DNA from: Nemania diffusa
Taxonomy: Eukaryota > Ascomycota > Sordariomycetes > Xylariales > Xylariaceae
Direction: 5' to 3'
Length of the DNA: 64,000 nt
NCBI GenBank assembly: GCA_038501195.1
Contig: JBBPUQ010000006.1
Span: 3,534,001-3,598,000 of the forward strand
The translations under genes and the position numbers were made by a program. Below the pieces are notes generated by a model. It did not search any database and had not been told where the DNA came from. It saw only the letters and a list, made by a program, of their open reading frames with translations. This document shows positions 39,786 to 51,168 of the stretch, in pieces (the stretch's first letter is position 1; each line of letters begins with the position of its first letter).

Positions 39786-40843
39786 ATGGCCACCTCGGCA
39801 GAAGATGCTATCGTGAGAGCACTACAAGACTATACGACGTAGGTCGGGAGCACACCAAGCGCTATGGCATATCGAACCTTCAGAACTCGAGCGCCCTGAC
39901 TTTGTTCTTCTTGATGCCAGGTGCGACGTGTCCGATGCGCTTTGTAAACTGAAATACCGGAATGGCGGGTTCTTGTCCGGTCTGACCATGTGGTCGCCTC
40001 TCCGCCAGGACGGCCCTACTAAGATCGTCGGCCCGGCTTACACGGTCAAATACGTGCCTCTTGACGACCCGGCCCCCAAGCATCCGACCCATTACGTGTG
40101 CCTCCCCTTTCCTGTCTCCTGTCTCTCGTGTATTGTGTCTTGTGTCTTCTCTTGTTTTTGACATATCCTATCATGTCTTTTGCTAACTGCCCCGGTTGTC
40201 TTAGATCGATCAGGTGCCCAAGGGGGCCGTGGTGTTTGTGTCCTGCCCTCCCAAGACACCCAATGCCGTCTACGGCGGGCTGATGTCGACGCGCGCCCAG
40301 GCCTTGGGCGCCGTGGGTTCCATCATCGACGGTCGGTTCCGTGACGTGCAGGAGCAGCGGGACCTAGCATACCCGGTGAAGAACCTGGCCCACCCCTGAC
40401 CCGCCTCCACCGGTTTTTAGTCAAGCGAGAATAACTGCTAACGGCCGTTACGGGATCCAGGTTTTTGCGCGAGATGTGGGTACGGCGCCCCCTGCCGAAT
40501 TGCTCAAGGTCGCGGCCGTCAACGTGCCCGTCAAGCTTCAGACGGACGAGCAGGATATGGAGATCCGCCCTGGTGACTACCTCATCGCTGACGTCAATGG
40601 CGTCGTGGTCTTGCCCATCGAGCTTGCGGAGAAGGCTCTACCGTTAATGCAGAAGCAGGTCCAGGTGCGTTTCTACAGTTCTCTTACATTTTCTTTCTTT
40701 CTTTGTGCTTGTAAGATTGTTGTATCGTGTTAACGGAACGTGCTTTGCTAATCGGTCTTGCGGGAAAGGCGGATGAGAAGATGGCGGTGGAGATCAAGAA
40801 GGGTATGAGCTTCGTTGAAGCGAGTAGGAAGTATAGACTGTAG
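39786..40843 (+). CDS. RraA-family protein (HMG/oxaloacetate aldolase-like), five exons
   Basis: Exons 39786-39838, 39921-40095, 40205-40375, 40461-40664 and 40769-40843 join in frame to 225 residues. The four introns (82, 109, 85 and 104 nt) have GT-AG ends and CTAAC/CTGAC/CTAAT branch sites. The protein carries G-x20-R-D-x2-E (residues G-L-M-S onward to R-D-V-Q-E). This is the metal and substrate signature of class II 4-hydroxy-4-methyl-2-oxoglutarate/oxaloacetate aldolases of the RraA fold, to which yeast YER010C belongs. The length is normal for the family. An in-frame ATG at 39633 would add 51 Arg/Ser-rich residues, a possible mitochondrial presequence. The exact substrate is unknown. 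Confidence 0.88.
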
Positions 40844-41619
40844 GCTACTCGGAATAATTACAAATTCTCATCGAGGTAGCTAGTTATCTAGTTAGCTTCA
40901 CTTATATCGTGGCCGTTGCTTATTATTTTTGCCTAGAATCGTCCAGCATGACGGGTTATGCAACTAATAAATCTTGGCGATAGCCTACGAAACTCCCCTC
41001 CCAATAAGAATCTATTCAGGTGTCTCCGGTCTAAACGTAACGGACTCAGACTCGAAACACACCACTATGATACCCCGAGGTCCCCTGGACAGCCCTAGTA
41101 TCATGACTTCCTCCGCCAGTTCTGCTAGCCCCTTGTATTGCATATCGTAGTATTTCCTGTCCTCGAGGCTCAGATGCTCTGTGTTGCTCACCACTGCCTA
41201 GCCGCGGGGTCATTGATCATCGATTACCCTTCCCGTCTTCATAGATAGAGAGTTAGTCCTCAAAGGGAGGACATTCACCGATGCTCGGAACCTTGCCAGT
41301 AAGAGAAAGGACGTATACAGGAGATGTACCTGGTGGTAGATATGGCATACAGTAGGAGTACAGTATGCGCACATGATACATATATACCTACTGTATGCAT
41401 CAACCCGGTTTTAAGAAATTGAGTGTGACAACGCCACAAACCGGTAAGTCCCAAGTCACCACATCACGCACAAACCCCCAGACTCAGTCTATTCAAGTGC
41501 ATTGGAAAGGAAAGGGAACCAAAAAAAGCAGGGGGACAGAGGAAGAAGAAAAGCGACGTAAGAAAAGAGAGAACGAGAGAGAGCGAGAGAAACGGGGAGA
41601 AAGAGGAGGTGAGAATCCA
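40844..41619. other. Intergenic region and purine-rich leader before YAE1
   Basis: No supported gene in 40844-41394. From about 41504 to 41613 the sequence is a long purine-rich tract of GAGAGA/GAAAAG character. It reads as an implausibly charged Lys/Glu/Arg run if translated, so it is more likely a 5' untranslated leader of the next gene. Confidence 0.5.
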
Positions 41620-42345
41620 ATGCACCTAGCACAGCCACCCGAGTCCTTCGGCGAGGAGCTCGACTATCACACGAGGGTATCTCAAATGACGTCGGCAAGT
41701 CCATCGGCATATGACGCCCTGGACGATGTATTCGGCTCTGGCGCCGATTCGCCACTGCCCGAACCGGCTGCATCGGCTCTCCAAGACGCCCCCGACATGT
41801 TCATGTCGCTCGACTCACGGAGGCTTCAGGCTCAACATAACACTGTTGGGTACCGCGAGGGCATCACCGCCGGTAAAGCCGGTAGCATCCAAGCCGGGTT
41901 CGACCAGGGATTCGCCCTCGGCGCCAATGTGGGCATCAGAGCTGGCCAAATCCTCGGCCTGCTCGAGGGCATCAGAGCTGCCTTAGCCGAAGCCGGTCCC
42001 GCGGAGAGGTCCGCTGATGCCGACAGCCTCCTGTCCCAAGCTGCTGCCGAGTTGAATCCCGAGAGCATCTTCACCCCCGAGTTCTGGGCATCGGACGGCA
42101 CCTGGACATACCCCGTCACCGCATCGCACGAGACCGGTGAGATCATATATCCGGATGTGGCCGACCAACACCCCCTCATCGCTAAATGGTCCCGCATTGC
42201 TCGCGATGAGGCCAGCAGGTGGCATATTGATCAAGCGCTGCATATACTTGAGAGTAATACGGCAACGGCCCAGGATGATGGCGCAGCAGTACCGGCAACA
42301 CTGTCCAACCCGGACATGACCTCTCGAGACGCCATTGAATGGTGA
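41620..42345 (+). CDS. YAE1: Yae1-like protein with deca-GX3 motif (Fe-S assembly of the ABC protein Rli1)
   Basis: A region of the form G-Y-R-E-G-I-T-A-G, continuing with a glycine every fourth residue to G-L-L-E-G, occupies codons at about 41848-41970. It gives ten glycines in eleven register positions, with one Ser. This deca-GX3 motif defines Yae1/Lto1. In yeast, Yae1 and Lto1 form a cytosolic adaptor that recruits the CIA targeting complex to Rli1 (ABCE1). The D-D-V-F-G-S stretch upstream is also typical of Yae1. The frame is open from 41395, but the first 75 codons are a charged purine-tract translation. I therefore start at ATG 41620 (241 residues); ATG 41686 (219 residues) is equally possible. 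Single exon. The C-terminal third is not recognisable. Confidence 0.83.
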   Translation: MHLAQPPESFGEELDYHTRVSQMTSASPSAYDALDDVFGSGADSPLPEPAASALQDAPDMFMSLDSRRLQAQHNTVGYREGITAGKAGSIQAGFDQGFALGANVGIRAGQILGLLEGIRAALAEAGPAERSADADSLLSQAAAELNPESIFTPEFWASDGTWTYPVTASHETGEIIYPDVADQHPLIAKWSRIARDEASRWHIDQALHILESNTATAQDDGAAVPATLSNPDMTSRDAIEW

Positions 42346-44764
42346 TAGATCTCATCTGTAACTGGCTGTGTTGAGTGGGTCTCTGGGTCCCAGGTCTAAC
42401 AAGTTGAAGGCACGGGTTCATCTGAGCTTGGAGCTGCCATTGCCTATCGCTCATTCGCTTCCCCTATTCTACCTTACCAATATATACATAGACGCGGGAT
42501 ATTAGTGTGGTGGTACCTAGGATGCCCTAGATCACAGATCGTGCGAATGAAAGGGGTCGAATTATGATAATTATAATAATAGTAGCATTGTTGACTAGCT
42601 CTAGCCGTTTTACGTCGAATACACAAATGCCTAGCTAACCCTCGTCTTAGGTTCTACTAGGAAAGTACCTAGACAAATTGCCCAGTGAGCTCAGCGTCGG
42701 ACTGAAAAGGAATTTTGGACACTGTACCATTCAGAAACGAATGGGCTATGACCTATGGAACTGTAGTCGATTGCTCTACCACTGAGCACTCATTCCAGTT
42801 GATCTTGTAGTTCAAATTGTTCAGACAACTGACGGGAGATCGCTCCTCAATCCAATATCATGAAGTTAACCTTGCTTACATAAGTCGTATCTAGACTACC
42901 ACTGACATAATACGAAGTCTCGCCTATGCAACGGTAGCCCTTTTCTGGTGTTCCACCGCTCGTCGTGAACAGATCAAATGTTGGCTCGTTGTGTCTGGCT
43001 GTATTTGGGCTATCTAATGCATCTCGTTAGCCGCTTTTCATAACCGCTTTGATCAATATTCATCATAACCCCTATGGAACACCATAAGAATTGAGAATGA
43101 ATGGTAGTTAAGCCCACTTGAGCCGAGCATTATACTTGCTCATCTTACTGACCAGGCGCTGTTGTCGTCACTAGACAAAGATGGTCACCTTTGCTGGCTC
43201 TTGTACGAGCAATGCGAGGGAACTAGGAAGGTTGGTGAATATGACTGATTGTGGACATTGAAGATCGAGTTAGAATCCAGTCATTTATGCCCTAAAATGG
43301 TACCCTTTGAAACTACTGGTGTCCAGTTTAATACTTGTCTATCATCGAATGCATCTTCCCGGCATTGAATACAACACTAACGACGGTAATACTAGCTCTC
43401 ACATTCTTCAGAAACGGCGTGGTAGAGCAAGTATGTGCCATAATGTTGTTCAAGCTCCCGTAAGATGCGAGGTGCATGTAGCCCTCTATACTGTCTACAG
43501 ACCGAATCACTTAGGAGGCGTATATTGCACATAGACTGCCTTGGTCGTGGACATATATGAGCGCGACAATAAGTTCCCTCGGGTTACCGTGGTCTTGTTC
43601 CACCTGCTTCAACCGATCGGAGCTCTTTTCACCTCTGCAACCTCCTATTCCGAAGATTCTCCAAGGCATGGCTCTATAGTAGAAGAGAGACTGTGGGGTC
43701 ATTACTATCTATGTGGCTATGCTAGGTCCTATCCAAAGTCGTTGCGCCTCTTTGCCTGCCTTACAGACTAGCTCAAGTGCCGGAGCTGGGCTTATCTATG
43801 ACTGATGTGAACACCATGCTGAAGTAGGAAAATTATAAATGCCACAGGCTGACCTATAAGATCTACTCGAGCTAGGCTAGCCGAAAAGTTAGATAGTGGT
43901 TACTACGAGAGAGAGTCTTCTCTTATGAGATGAGACCTGAGCGCAATCGGATATTTCATCACGAATGAATTCCACTGCGCGTAGCTTGCCCAGTATAAGC
44001 CTTACTCTATTGCATATGTTGAGGGAGGTTCAAGAACATGCATGGCCTAGCGTAGCGGGTCTCTCGGCATTCTAAGCATTCACACGAATATTATTCCTCA
44101 ACATCCATTGGAGTAAGTGTATACACTATTTAGATACTGCCGTGATGTTTTAAACCCCCTCCTCATCTAATCACTCTCGAATGGGAATAACTGCATAACC
44201 TCTCCATACGCTCGACGCGGACACTACAACTCAACAGGCTCGAATTTTGAACAGGGTATTTACAACGAATCTAACAGGGAGTCTCTACTAAAACCAAGGT
44301 TGTGCGGAATGGCTTAAGCAAGAGGGATCTATAATATCGAAAGAAGGGTTGAATCCATCTGCAAGGTGAATGCCTTCGGGCACTCTTGCACTCGTTTGCA
44401 ACTAATACATAGATTTTGTAAATCTAGCATTACAGGAACCTTATAATTACCTACGGGTTATGCCGCTGCTGTTGGTATATGTTGGTACAACATCCTATAG
44501 ACCCTACAATACGGAAGCACACACTGATAAGACCACACAATGTTATTCACAGAGGCTTTTCTTTACCAAATAATCAAAATTTATTATTCAAAAGGTGTCT
44601 CATCTAAGCGCCAGATGGTTTTATTTGTTATAGTTATTATTTTTGCATTGACTTTGCTTATACACTTCAAGTCCTGTGAATGAAACTCTGCTGAATGGGA
44701 ACTCGATATTAAGTAAAAGTATCCAGCATAGAGCTTGCTACCTGGCCATCTGGATTACTTACTA
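42346..44764. other. Gene-poor region
   Basis: No coding region with family support. A degenerate tRNA-like sequence lies at 42731-42797. The short open frames between 43307 and 43771 on both strands overlap each other and match nothing recognisable. Confidence 0.5.
42731..42797 (-). pseudogene. Degenerate tRNA-like sequence (tRNA-Cys-like)
   Basis: On the minus strand the D arm GCTCAGTGGTAGAGCA (42787-42772) is perfect. It is followed by ATCGACTACAGTTCCAT, which resembles the tRNA-Cys anticodon arm but reads ACA where GCA is expected and has a mispaired stem. The T arm is badly altered, and no convincing acceptor stem or 3' partner exists. It is a tRNA pseudogene or the head of a tRNA-derived repeat. 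The isotype is a guess. Confidence 0.42.
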
Positions 44765-44772
44765 TATATGAT

Positions 44773-45447
44773 CAGCGCTCCACACAGGTAAAACAAGTCA
44801 AATAAACGGCTTTTGACGTGATTTGCCTTGATTGATCGCAAAAAGCGCGTATTTGACTTGTTTGGTCGAATCTGTTGTTTGATTTGAACAAGTATTTGAT
44901 CAAATAAACCAAATAAACCCACTAGGTGCGTTAGTTAGGTAAAATAGTAGGTAGAGTGGTAGGTAAGGTGGTAGGTAGGGTGGGTGGTAGGTAGGGTGGG
45001 TGGTAGGTAGGGTGGTAGGTAGGGTGGTAGGTAGGGTGGTAGGAATAGGTTGGTAGGTAGGGTGGTAGGAAGTAGGGTAGTAAGTAGTGGCTAGGCAAGT
45101 GGCTAGGGAGGTAAGTGGCTAGGTAGGTAAGTGGCTGGGTAGTTAAGTGGGCCTTTTAGGTAGGAAAGGGTTCCTATTGGTGGATTAATATGGATCTTGA
45201 GATAGACTGCCACTTTACCTATGTAGGTAAGAAAGTATTACACCTTCTGAATAGCTTCTTTTTACCAAAAAAACAACAAAAAAAAATCAAAAAAAGAAAG
45301 AAATTATTTACAAATACCCAGCAAACACAGGTAAAATAAGAAATCTTTGATTTGCCTGCAAATAAATTCAAACCCTTTATTTGTGCCTTGGTTAGTCAAG
45401 TTATCTGTCAAGCAGTCAAAGTATTGTTTTACCTGTGGGGAGCGCTG
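44773..45447. mobile_element. Non-autonomous hAT-type DNA transposon (675 bp)
   Basis: Terminal inverted repeats start CAGCGCTCC and continue CACAGGTAAAACAA. They match over 24 bp with one mismatch between the left end and the reverse complement of the right end. The element is flanked by a perfect 8-bp duplication, TATATGAT (44765-44772 and 45448-45455). CAG ends plus an 8-bp duplication are the hAT hallmark. Sub-terminal TTTGATT/CAAATAAA-like strings recur at both ends. There is no transposase frame, so it must depend on one elsewhere. The middle is a GGTAGGTAGGGT-type minisatellite. Confidence 0.87.
44935..45165 (+). repeat. Minisatellite of GGTAGGTAGGGT-type units inside the hAT element
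   Basis: The sequence is built of irregular units such as GGTGGTAGGTAGG, moving on the right into AAGTGGCTAGG-type units. It lies wholly between the two ends of the element at 44773-45447, so it either expanded after insertion or travels with the element. Confidence 0.8.
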
Positions 45448-45455
45448 TATATGAT

Positions 45456-46505
45456 GAGTATGGTTCTGTAACTATATCACACCAAGCCCGAGATTATAAA
45501 ATACAACAAGTAGGCTGAGCAAGATAATTGATTGGTAGAAGGGCTTCGGTGGTACGATGGGCGTGGTTTCGTAGTTGGGTGCTCGGATAGAGGGAGAAGA
45601 AAATATTCATCTTCCTCTGCCCCATATACTAATGTTAAGACATAGGAATCTTTCTGATGTATCAGACGGAATACCTAACTTTTCAGTGTTTCATAGTAGT
45701 TTGTTGTGCGGGGAACAATTGAACTTCCGCCTCTACATAAGAGTAGTCGTTTAGGTAGTGGCTATATATAGCCAAGGCGGGCTAATAATGGCATTTCCAA
45801 ACCCACTGCACACAAAGAGTCACAGCTTAAAAATTTTAGTGTAGTACTGTAGTATCTCGTCAAGACTGGGTTTAAATCATGTGTTTTTTAGGCCCTGATA
45901 CTTGCTATGAGTATTTATATACATAGGTGATGTGTATACATCGCGTGAAAGTCTTACTGCCCAGAAGCCTGTCTTTCATACGCTCATTCCCCTCATTCCA
46001 TTCGTTATCTTCATGTTTTCAAAAAAGCTCCGAGGGAGACATCTGCCTCCCAGTAGAGAACCAAAGCGAATAGCAACACCGAGTGGCGTAGGTAGGCTTT
46101 GGATCTCACTTGACCTGTATCGTGATGTACGTAGGTGGCCTCGAATAACTCAATATAATAATGAACTTTGATACCAATGACGAATAACGACAAGAATAGT
46201 AACGCTAAATAAACAATAATGAAATGCTGTTGCTGCGTGCTGCTCTGGCATAATAAATGAGGAGTAATATGACCGGACTCCTATGCAGACCAGACCGACT
46301 GGTGTTCAACCTTCCATGATCCCGGCCCCATCCCGGTATCACTGATAACCATAAGTAGATTATGCCGGGCTCCATCGTGAGTAATGTCTAATGCGTTACA
46401 TACATACATAATGAAACAAAGATTATCTAGTAATAGCGCTAACCTAACAGTCGCCATGAATGAAAAGAGAGGATAAAACGGGGTATCAGCAAAGAATAGG
46501 CATTA
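45456..46505. other. Intergenic region between the hAT element and MED12
   Basis: No supported gene. The right part is the 3' flank of MED12, whose stop codon is at 46506-46508. Confidence 0.5.
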
Positions 46506-49500
46506 CTATATCTTCCTCGCGTCGAACAGCGTCAAGCTGAGGCTCGTGTCGTTATCCCCTATGTTGGGTGTTGGCTCGTTGAGAAGCTCCCAACGTCTGA
46601 ATGTAAATGGCGTAAGTTTCTCTGGTGGCATCCCCATACCTAGAGTCATGGCCATCAACCTCCGCTCTGGGTGACCGGGTGGTGGCTTTTCCCGGTGGGC
46701 TAGCATGAAGTTCTCCGCCGGATCGGGAGAGAAGCTGAATAGATATCGGAGTCGAGGATCGGTGGTATAGTCTTTCACAGCACGAACGCATTGAAGGCGA
46801 GCTTCCTCGGGTAGGTTGTCGGCAAGAACCAGTGCAATATCGAAGACGCGAGGTCCAAGATGCGATGTCGGGTATTTGTCAAGTTCTAACACGATCCCTG
46901 CCAATATAACGAGGACCCGGGCACGCGTGTCGCCACCTGGGAGCTTCGAAGGATCTACAGCGGCTGAAAACTGAGAAGCTTGAAGAGCTAGGTATGATAG
47001 AAGTAGGGGAAGCCAGTGGGTAAGGACCGCTGCTTTCAGGGGCGCGCATTCTTCGCTCGAGGACCCCAGAATCTCCCAAAGATCGGTCAACCTGTCAGCC
47101 ATCCCACTTGAAAAAGGCGAGAGCTTCGACACTGACGCGCCCCGAAGCACCGAATCAACAATTGTAAGTAAGTTCTCTGCCATGTGAATGTCACTCTGGG
47201 AGCCAGTATCGTTAAAGGGAAGGCTCTTCACCGAAGGGAATAAATCCAAAAATCGTGCTTCTGCTCGGTTTTTCAAATGCAAGGTAATATCGAAGCTCAA
47301 ATAAGAGAGCATACCGGTCCACATGATGTTATCTGCTTCAATCGCGTTGTCCATGGCGATTGAAAGCTGTTCGAATTGCGCCTGAAGTCTTTCGGCTCCT
47401 TCAGGCGTACTAGGATCGTGAATGGCTAGATTTAATGAAAGTTTGACTTGACAGAATGGGAGCGTGAATTCATTTGCTAACTCCAAGACCTGCTCGAAAG
47501 TCTTCTGTCCACCTCCCAAATGAGGTACTAGTAATTTAGTTGTGAGGGCCTCAATAAGCGTTGCTAACTTAGCATCTGGACTCTTAAGTGATAATGTCTG
47601 ACTAGCAGCTTGTGGGTCGATAAGGATTAAGTCTCTGAGGAGCTCAAAGAGATGAGACTTGACCTTTTCATCATCAAGAGGCTGTGGCCTGGGAGGTTGT
47701 TGGTTTCGAGAGGCCGCGTATTCCGCCAATGACCCACGGACCAAGAGCATCACTTCTTTAGCATACTCGAGGCGCGCTTGCGCCTGGATAATTTGAAATC
47801 GATAGCAGTCGCCCAGAGTCAAGATCTGGTCTGGAACAAATTCTTTCATTAACATCTGCAAGATTTCCTGCATGTAGGTAGAGGCTGAGCCCACGGCGTT
47901 GGGCTGAGTTTGCGCTCCTTGATGCTGGCTTCTCAGGGCGGTTGCGAGGAGTGTTGTGAGCGAGAGGCAACCGGAGCTGACGAGAAGTGGGTACATCTGA
48001 GCGATCGATGCCCGCTTCGTTAGTTTTCGAATGTACTGTACCCAGTCTTTCATCAAAGTGTCGAAGTATTGTGTATCAAAAACCCGGAGGCGCGACAATA
48101 AAATAGAATAGGGACGTTGTCGTTCGTGACCTTTAGCCCAGCAGCTTACTAGCTTACGCACAATTGTATGGAAAAGACGTTCCATGGTATGCTTGTCAGC
48201 GCTCGTATAATTCGCAAGCTTTTCAATTTGCTCGCCTAGTTCCGTCTCGTCGTCCTGAAGCTGAGTGGCCATGTTATCGGACAGCGGTGATGAAGCATCC
48301 ACAGCGTTGCTCCGATCTGCCAAATGCAACTCTGCTCGTAGCTGTGATGCCGTTGACTCGAGCCCGGGAATTCGGGGCGCGAGGTTTGCGAGTGAAGCAA
48401 GAAAGGGCCGTGCTCCAACGCCTTGTTCTACGCTGATCGTCCTCAGGCGGTTATAGAAGGAATGAAAGAGAGACTTTGCCGAGCCCATCGCGAAGAATAT
48501 TGGTAAATGGAAACTAAGGGTGTTCACGCAATAAGACAGCGTCTCAACGTTGGAGGAGTGTGTCATATAGCCTAGGGTCGTGTCAAGCATGCTGAAATCT
48601 TGAGCAGCCTCTAAAAGCGCCACCATATCAAGATATCTCTCGGGCGGCTCGACATACGCTTTCTCTGTTTGGGGCGGCTGAACGAGGCTATCGACGAAGT
48701 CGGTTGCGAGCCATGAACAGACCTCAACCTTGAGGGACCGACTGCTCTGACTAATCTTCCTGGCTAACCTTTTAATGTTCATAGGGGGTTTCTGTAATAT
48801 TGGGTCGTCGGGCTCAAGAGGAACTGATAATGCGTGTTTGATATATTTAATCGCCGTCCTGATATCCTCCGCCTCATCTTCGACGGAAAATGCAGCTCTC
48901 CGAAGAAGGGAAGCTCGCAAGCTCCTCATCGAGTCGTTAAATGCGTGAACGGGAATCTCGACGAGGAGCCTCATAGAACACGGACCATCTGGTTGCGCCC
49001 CGGCCGGGTCGCTAAGACCACCTCTTGCGATGAGCCATTGAAGATACCGTGGTACAGAAAAGTGGCCCGAGCGAACAAGCTCAGAGACCAGGTGGTACAC
49101 GCTATGCTTTCGTGGGGGTTCGCGGAGTGCATCCGCATCTAGAAAACCAAGTATCTCGCCAGTAAGATCGGTATCGGGGTCTGATATTGAGCGGAGGATT
49201 GCTACTGCGACATACACCTTGGCGGCGCCAAACCGATAAAGCGATGTGCACCATTCTAGCGTGGTTCGGATGAGGACTGGGGTGTTTTTGGTAGCTTTTC
49301 GTATTTGTCCGGGAATATCGTCCTTAAATGGTAGGCGCAGCATGTTGTCAAGGAGTGCAACAAGTGTACTTCGAATAGCTGGCTGTGTTCTGATATTAGA
49401 ACTAGATAATGAGTCGATTCGAAAGTCAATATTTTTAAATGCGGCATACGACGATTCTTGGCTCGAGGAAAGAAAGGGCTGTAATGAGTCTCGAAACCGA

Positions 49501-51168
49501 GACCACGTCGTAGGATGCACAAAACTATCTGGGCTAACCGAGAGCAGGGATTTAACAAGTGACCCTAGCTGAGTGGACAGTGGTAGTAGGATATCTCGGT
49601 CTGGACTGTCGTATATCTACCTAGGGAGTCAGTATAAGCGCGCGACAAGTTGGCACGGGTACTCACGGAGCAGTGATGACCGAGCATAGCGGTAACGAGT
49701 CGCCGGCCATGCCGCCGGAGCTTGAGCATGTCTTTCCAGTATATCTGAACTAACAACAGCCAAATAGGCAACCTGGCTTCAGTGCTGCTCTCTAAGCTGG
49801 CAATCAGCCATTCCATATAGTGGTCACGGTCGAGGAGATGCTCAGCATAGAGGTGAGTAGCAAGGCGAATGCTAAACAGGGTCAGTAGAAAACACACATA
49901 GAAGGGCAATCGATAACCACTACTCACGCATACGTGACCTTGGCTTTCCAGTCCGGTTCGGTAAATGAGTTGATGATAGCCTCGATGAACTGCTCTACGC
50001 ATAGAGTCCAGTCTCGGATCCATTTCACCTCGCCACCCATGACAAATGTGTTGTTGACTCCTTTTCGCTTGAAAGCCCTGATTTCATTGGCCCCTACACA
50101 CTTCGCAAGCCAAACGGCTCGATCAGTTGGCACATTCTTGTTGAGACATTGATCGAGCAGAACACGGCCCCGGATACCATGGGGGATTGTTCTGCTGAGC
50201 CGACGGAGGGGGATAGTGGAGTTGGCAAGATCTTTCAGCCAGACCTCTCTCTTGGTATCAGTAAGCGTGACGCGGGGCGGTGGTTTGAAGGTAGAAGGTG
50301 ACGTGATTTGGCCAATGTGTCGCCGGTGATTCAAGATACCGGTGAAGATGGTTGATAATGTGTGTAGGCCGCTCTTATGCTTCAAGGCAGGAAACAGCGT
50401 AGCCTTGGCGGACGCGGCCTCTTGGCTCTGTTGCGGCGGGGCCTTGTCGAAGTAGCCAATGCGGATGATGCTGTCGGAGAACTGGTCTTCGGGATGTCCT
50501 CCACGCCAGGGGGAGAAGTCGGCATAGCCTGGAACTATATCAGTATCTCGTTGGGAACGGCCTTCGTGTTTCCTAGTCCTACCACACGGCTCTTGCTTCC
50601 CCATGTTCGAATACCGGGGGGCCTCAGGAGGCGTTTCAAGCACGAAGGGCTTCGGGCGAACATCTTTCTTGACGGGCGCGTTGACAGGCGGCGGCTGGGG
50701 CCGCTTGGCTGGCACGGCGAACCGGGCGCGACGCGGGGGCATGGGGAGAGGCGCCGAGTCCCCGTCGACGGTGTAGCATCTCGAGGTTTGCGGACTCATG
50801 TCGCCGAGGTCAGGGGCCTCGGCCATGGCCATGATGCGCGACGGGGTGAAGACCTTGTTGGCGGACAATGGATCGGTGTTTTGAGGCGACTCGACGAAGC
50901 CTGCGTGGTCGATGCCATCGTTGGCCAGCTCCAGCTTGAGTCTGGATCCCCCCCTCCTCGGCGTCGTGCCGTATCGGGTTTGCGCTCCATCGCTGCCGAC
51001 GCCGTCGACGCCTTGCTCATTGCTGAAACTATCGGACCGTCGTATCGGGGACTGGGGAGCATACTGCTGGGACAGCGAGCGCTGAGAAACGGGTCTCTGC
51101 GACAACCCCGAGCCGCCTATTCTCTGAGGCTGTCGCTGAGGGATGGCCAAAGGGGGGCGGGAGGTCAT
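46506..51168 (-). CDS. SRB8: Mediator complex subunit 12 (Srb8), three exons
   Basis: On the minus strand, exons 51168-49928, 49871-49667 and 49616-46506 join to 1,518 residues. The introns are 56 and 50 nt, GT-AG, each with a TACTGAC branch site. Residues 1-260 are a low-complexity Pro/Ser/Arg-rich tail starting M-T-S-R-P-P-L-A-I-P. Residues about 290-370 form the Med12 domain (F-K-P-P-P-R-V-T-L-T-D, R-E-V-W-L-K-D-L-A, I-P-H-G-I-R-G, A-V-W-L-A-K-C-V-G-A). The long C-terminal part is helical, as in other fungal Srb8. Med12 belongs to the Cdk8 kinase module (with Cdk8, cyclin C and Med13), which reversibly binds Mediator and activates the kinase to repress or tune transcription in the nucleus. 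Length and exon layout look complete. Confidence 0.92.
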
